From Bathynomus jamesi (taxonomy: Eukaryota; Arthropoda; Malacostraca; Isopoda; Cirolanidae): a stretch of 64,000 bases of DNA. The position numbers and the translations under genes were made by a program. The notes beneath the pieces were generated by a model that made no database searches, was not told the DNA's origin, and worked only from the letters and a program-made list of their open reading frames with translations. How positions within the stretch are numbered: position 1 is the first letter of the stretch; every line of letters begins with the position of its first letter. Of this stretch, positions 63,851 to 64,000 are shown in pieces. The stretch lies in the NCBI GenBank assembly GCA_023014485.1, contig JAJOZX010008801.1, positions 124,001 to 188,000 of the forward strand, in the 5' to 3' direction.

Positions 63851-64000
63851 CCATTTTCACCGTTTCGAATGTGACAAATAAAAAAATATTTCTAAGACAA
63901 TTCTGTGTAATCGATGCACAGATTTAGTACAGATTTTGCATCAAACAACAATGAATTAAAACTGTAATTATAATTATTTATTACAGATTTTGCCTCAAAC
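63851..64000. other. Window end, unannotated
   Basis: A direct repeat of acagattttgc(a/c)tcaaac occurs at 63931-63948 and 63983-64000; no other feature. Confidence 0.4.

Overview
This looks like AT-rich intergenic DNA from an animal nuclear genome, most likely an arthropod. The reasons are interstitial TTAGG-type motifs, very abundant (TA)n, (CA)n, (GA)n and (CT)n microsatellites, tRNA-headed SINEs, Penelope-like retroelements, CR1/RTE/Jockey-like LINEs, and many Tc1/mariner, hAT and piggyBac-type elements. A crustacean or chelicerate would fit, but nothing fixes the species. I see no host protein-coding gene, rRNA or intact canonical tRNA. Nearly every recognisable protein fragment belongs to a mobile element, and almost all carry frameshifts or stops.

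Layout. 1-5 kb: truncated mariner-like transposase, palindromic MITEs, a TTAGG-rich tandem repeat, then a Penelope GIY-YIG fragment. 5.6-10.2 kb: a fold-back mariner, small MITEs and a GC-rich hAT-like transposon of 3.1 kb. 12.4-13.5 kb: CR1 fragments. 13.8-20.8 kb: fold-back elements, an almost complete DD41D mariner-type transposon (14.3-15.7 kb), piggyBac-type MITEs and a SINE. 22.1-25.1 kb: a divergent satellite and a Jockey-like LINE carrying two internal tandem expansions. 25.4-30.4 kb: nested mariner MITEs, a Tc1-like MITE, and a Penelope fragment interrupted by a hAT MITE. 30.5-33.3 kb: a hAT transposon with perfect 8-bp target duplications. 33.8-35.0 kb: second copy of the Jockey-like LINE. 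36-38 kb: two mariner derivatives between long (TA)n tracts. 38.5-41.5 kb: a ZMYM1-like hAT transposon on the minus strand. 41.6-42.8 kb: head-to-head SINEs and a hAT MITE. 44-46 kb: CR1 split by a DD41D mariner. 49.4-53.2 kb: hAT MITE, LINE fragment, then two hAT elements inserted into the same octamer, the first containing an RTE fragment. 58-59.1 kb: a 263-bp tandem array of tRNA-like units. 59.2-63.9 kb: large fold-backs, a Penelope terminal palindrome, LINE and SINE relics, and a hAT MITE nested in a piggyBac-type MITE.

The elements do not form a pathway. They record successive insertions, and target-site duplications allow part of the order to be read. The most interesting signal is a recurring structured motif at the ends of three Penelope-like families: CYGANGA, one base, a covarying hairpin, then GAAA. 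It resembles the hammerhead-ribozyme core known from this retroelement class, but I could not find a clean third helix or cleavage site. Other recurring themes are head-to-head duplicated element fragments, insertion at (TA)n tracts, and an intact DNA-binding-domain-only reading frame inside a long-TIR mariner derivative.
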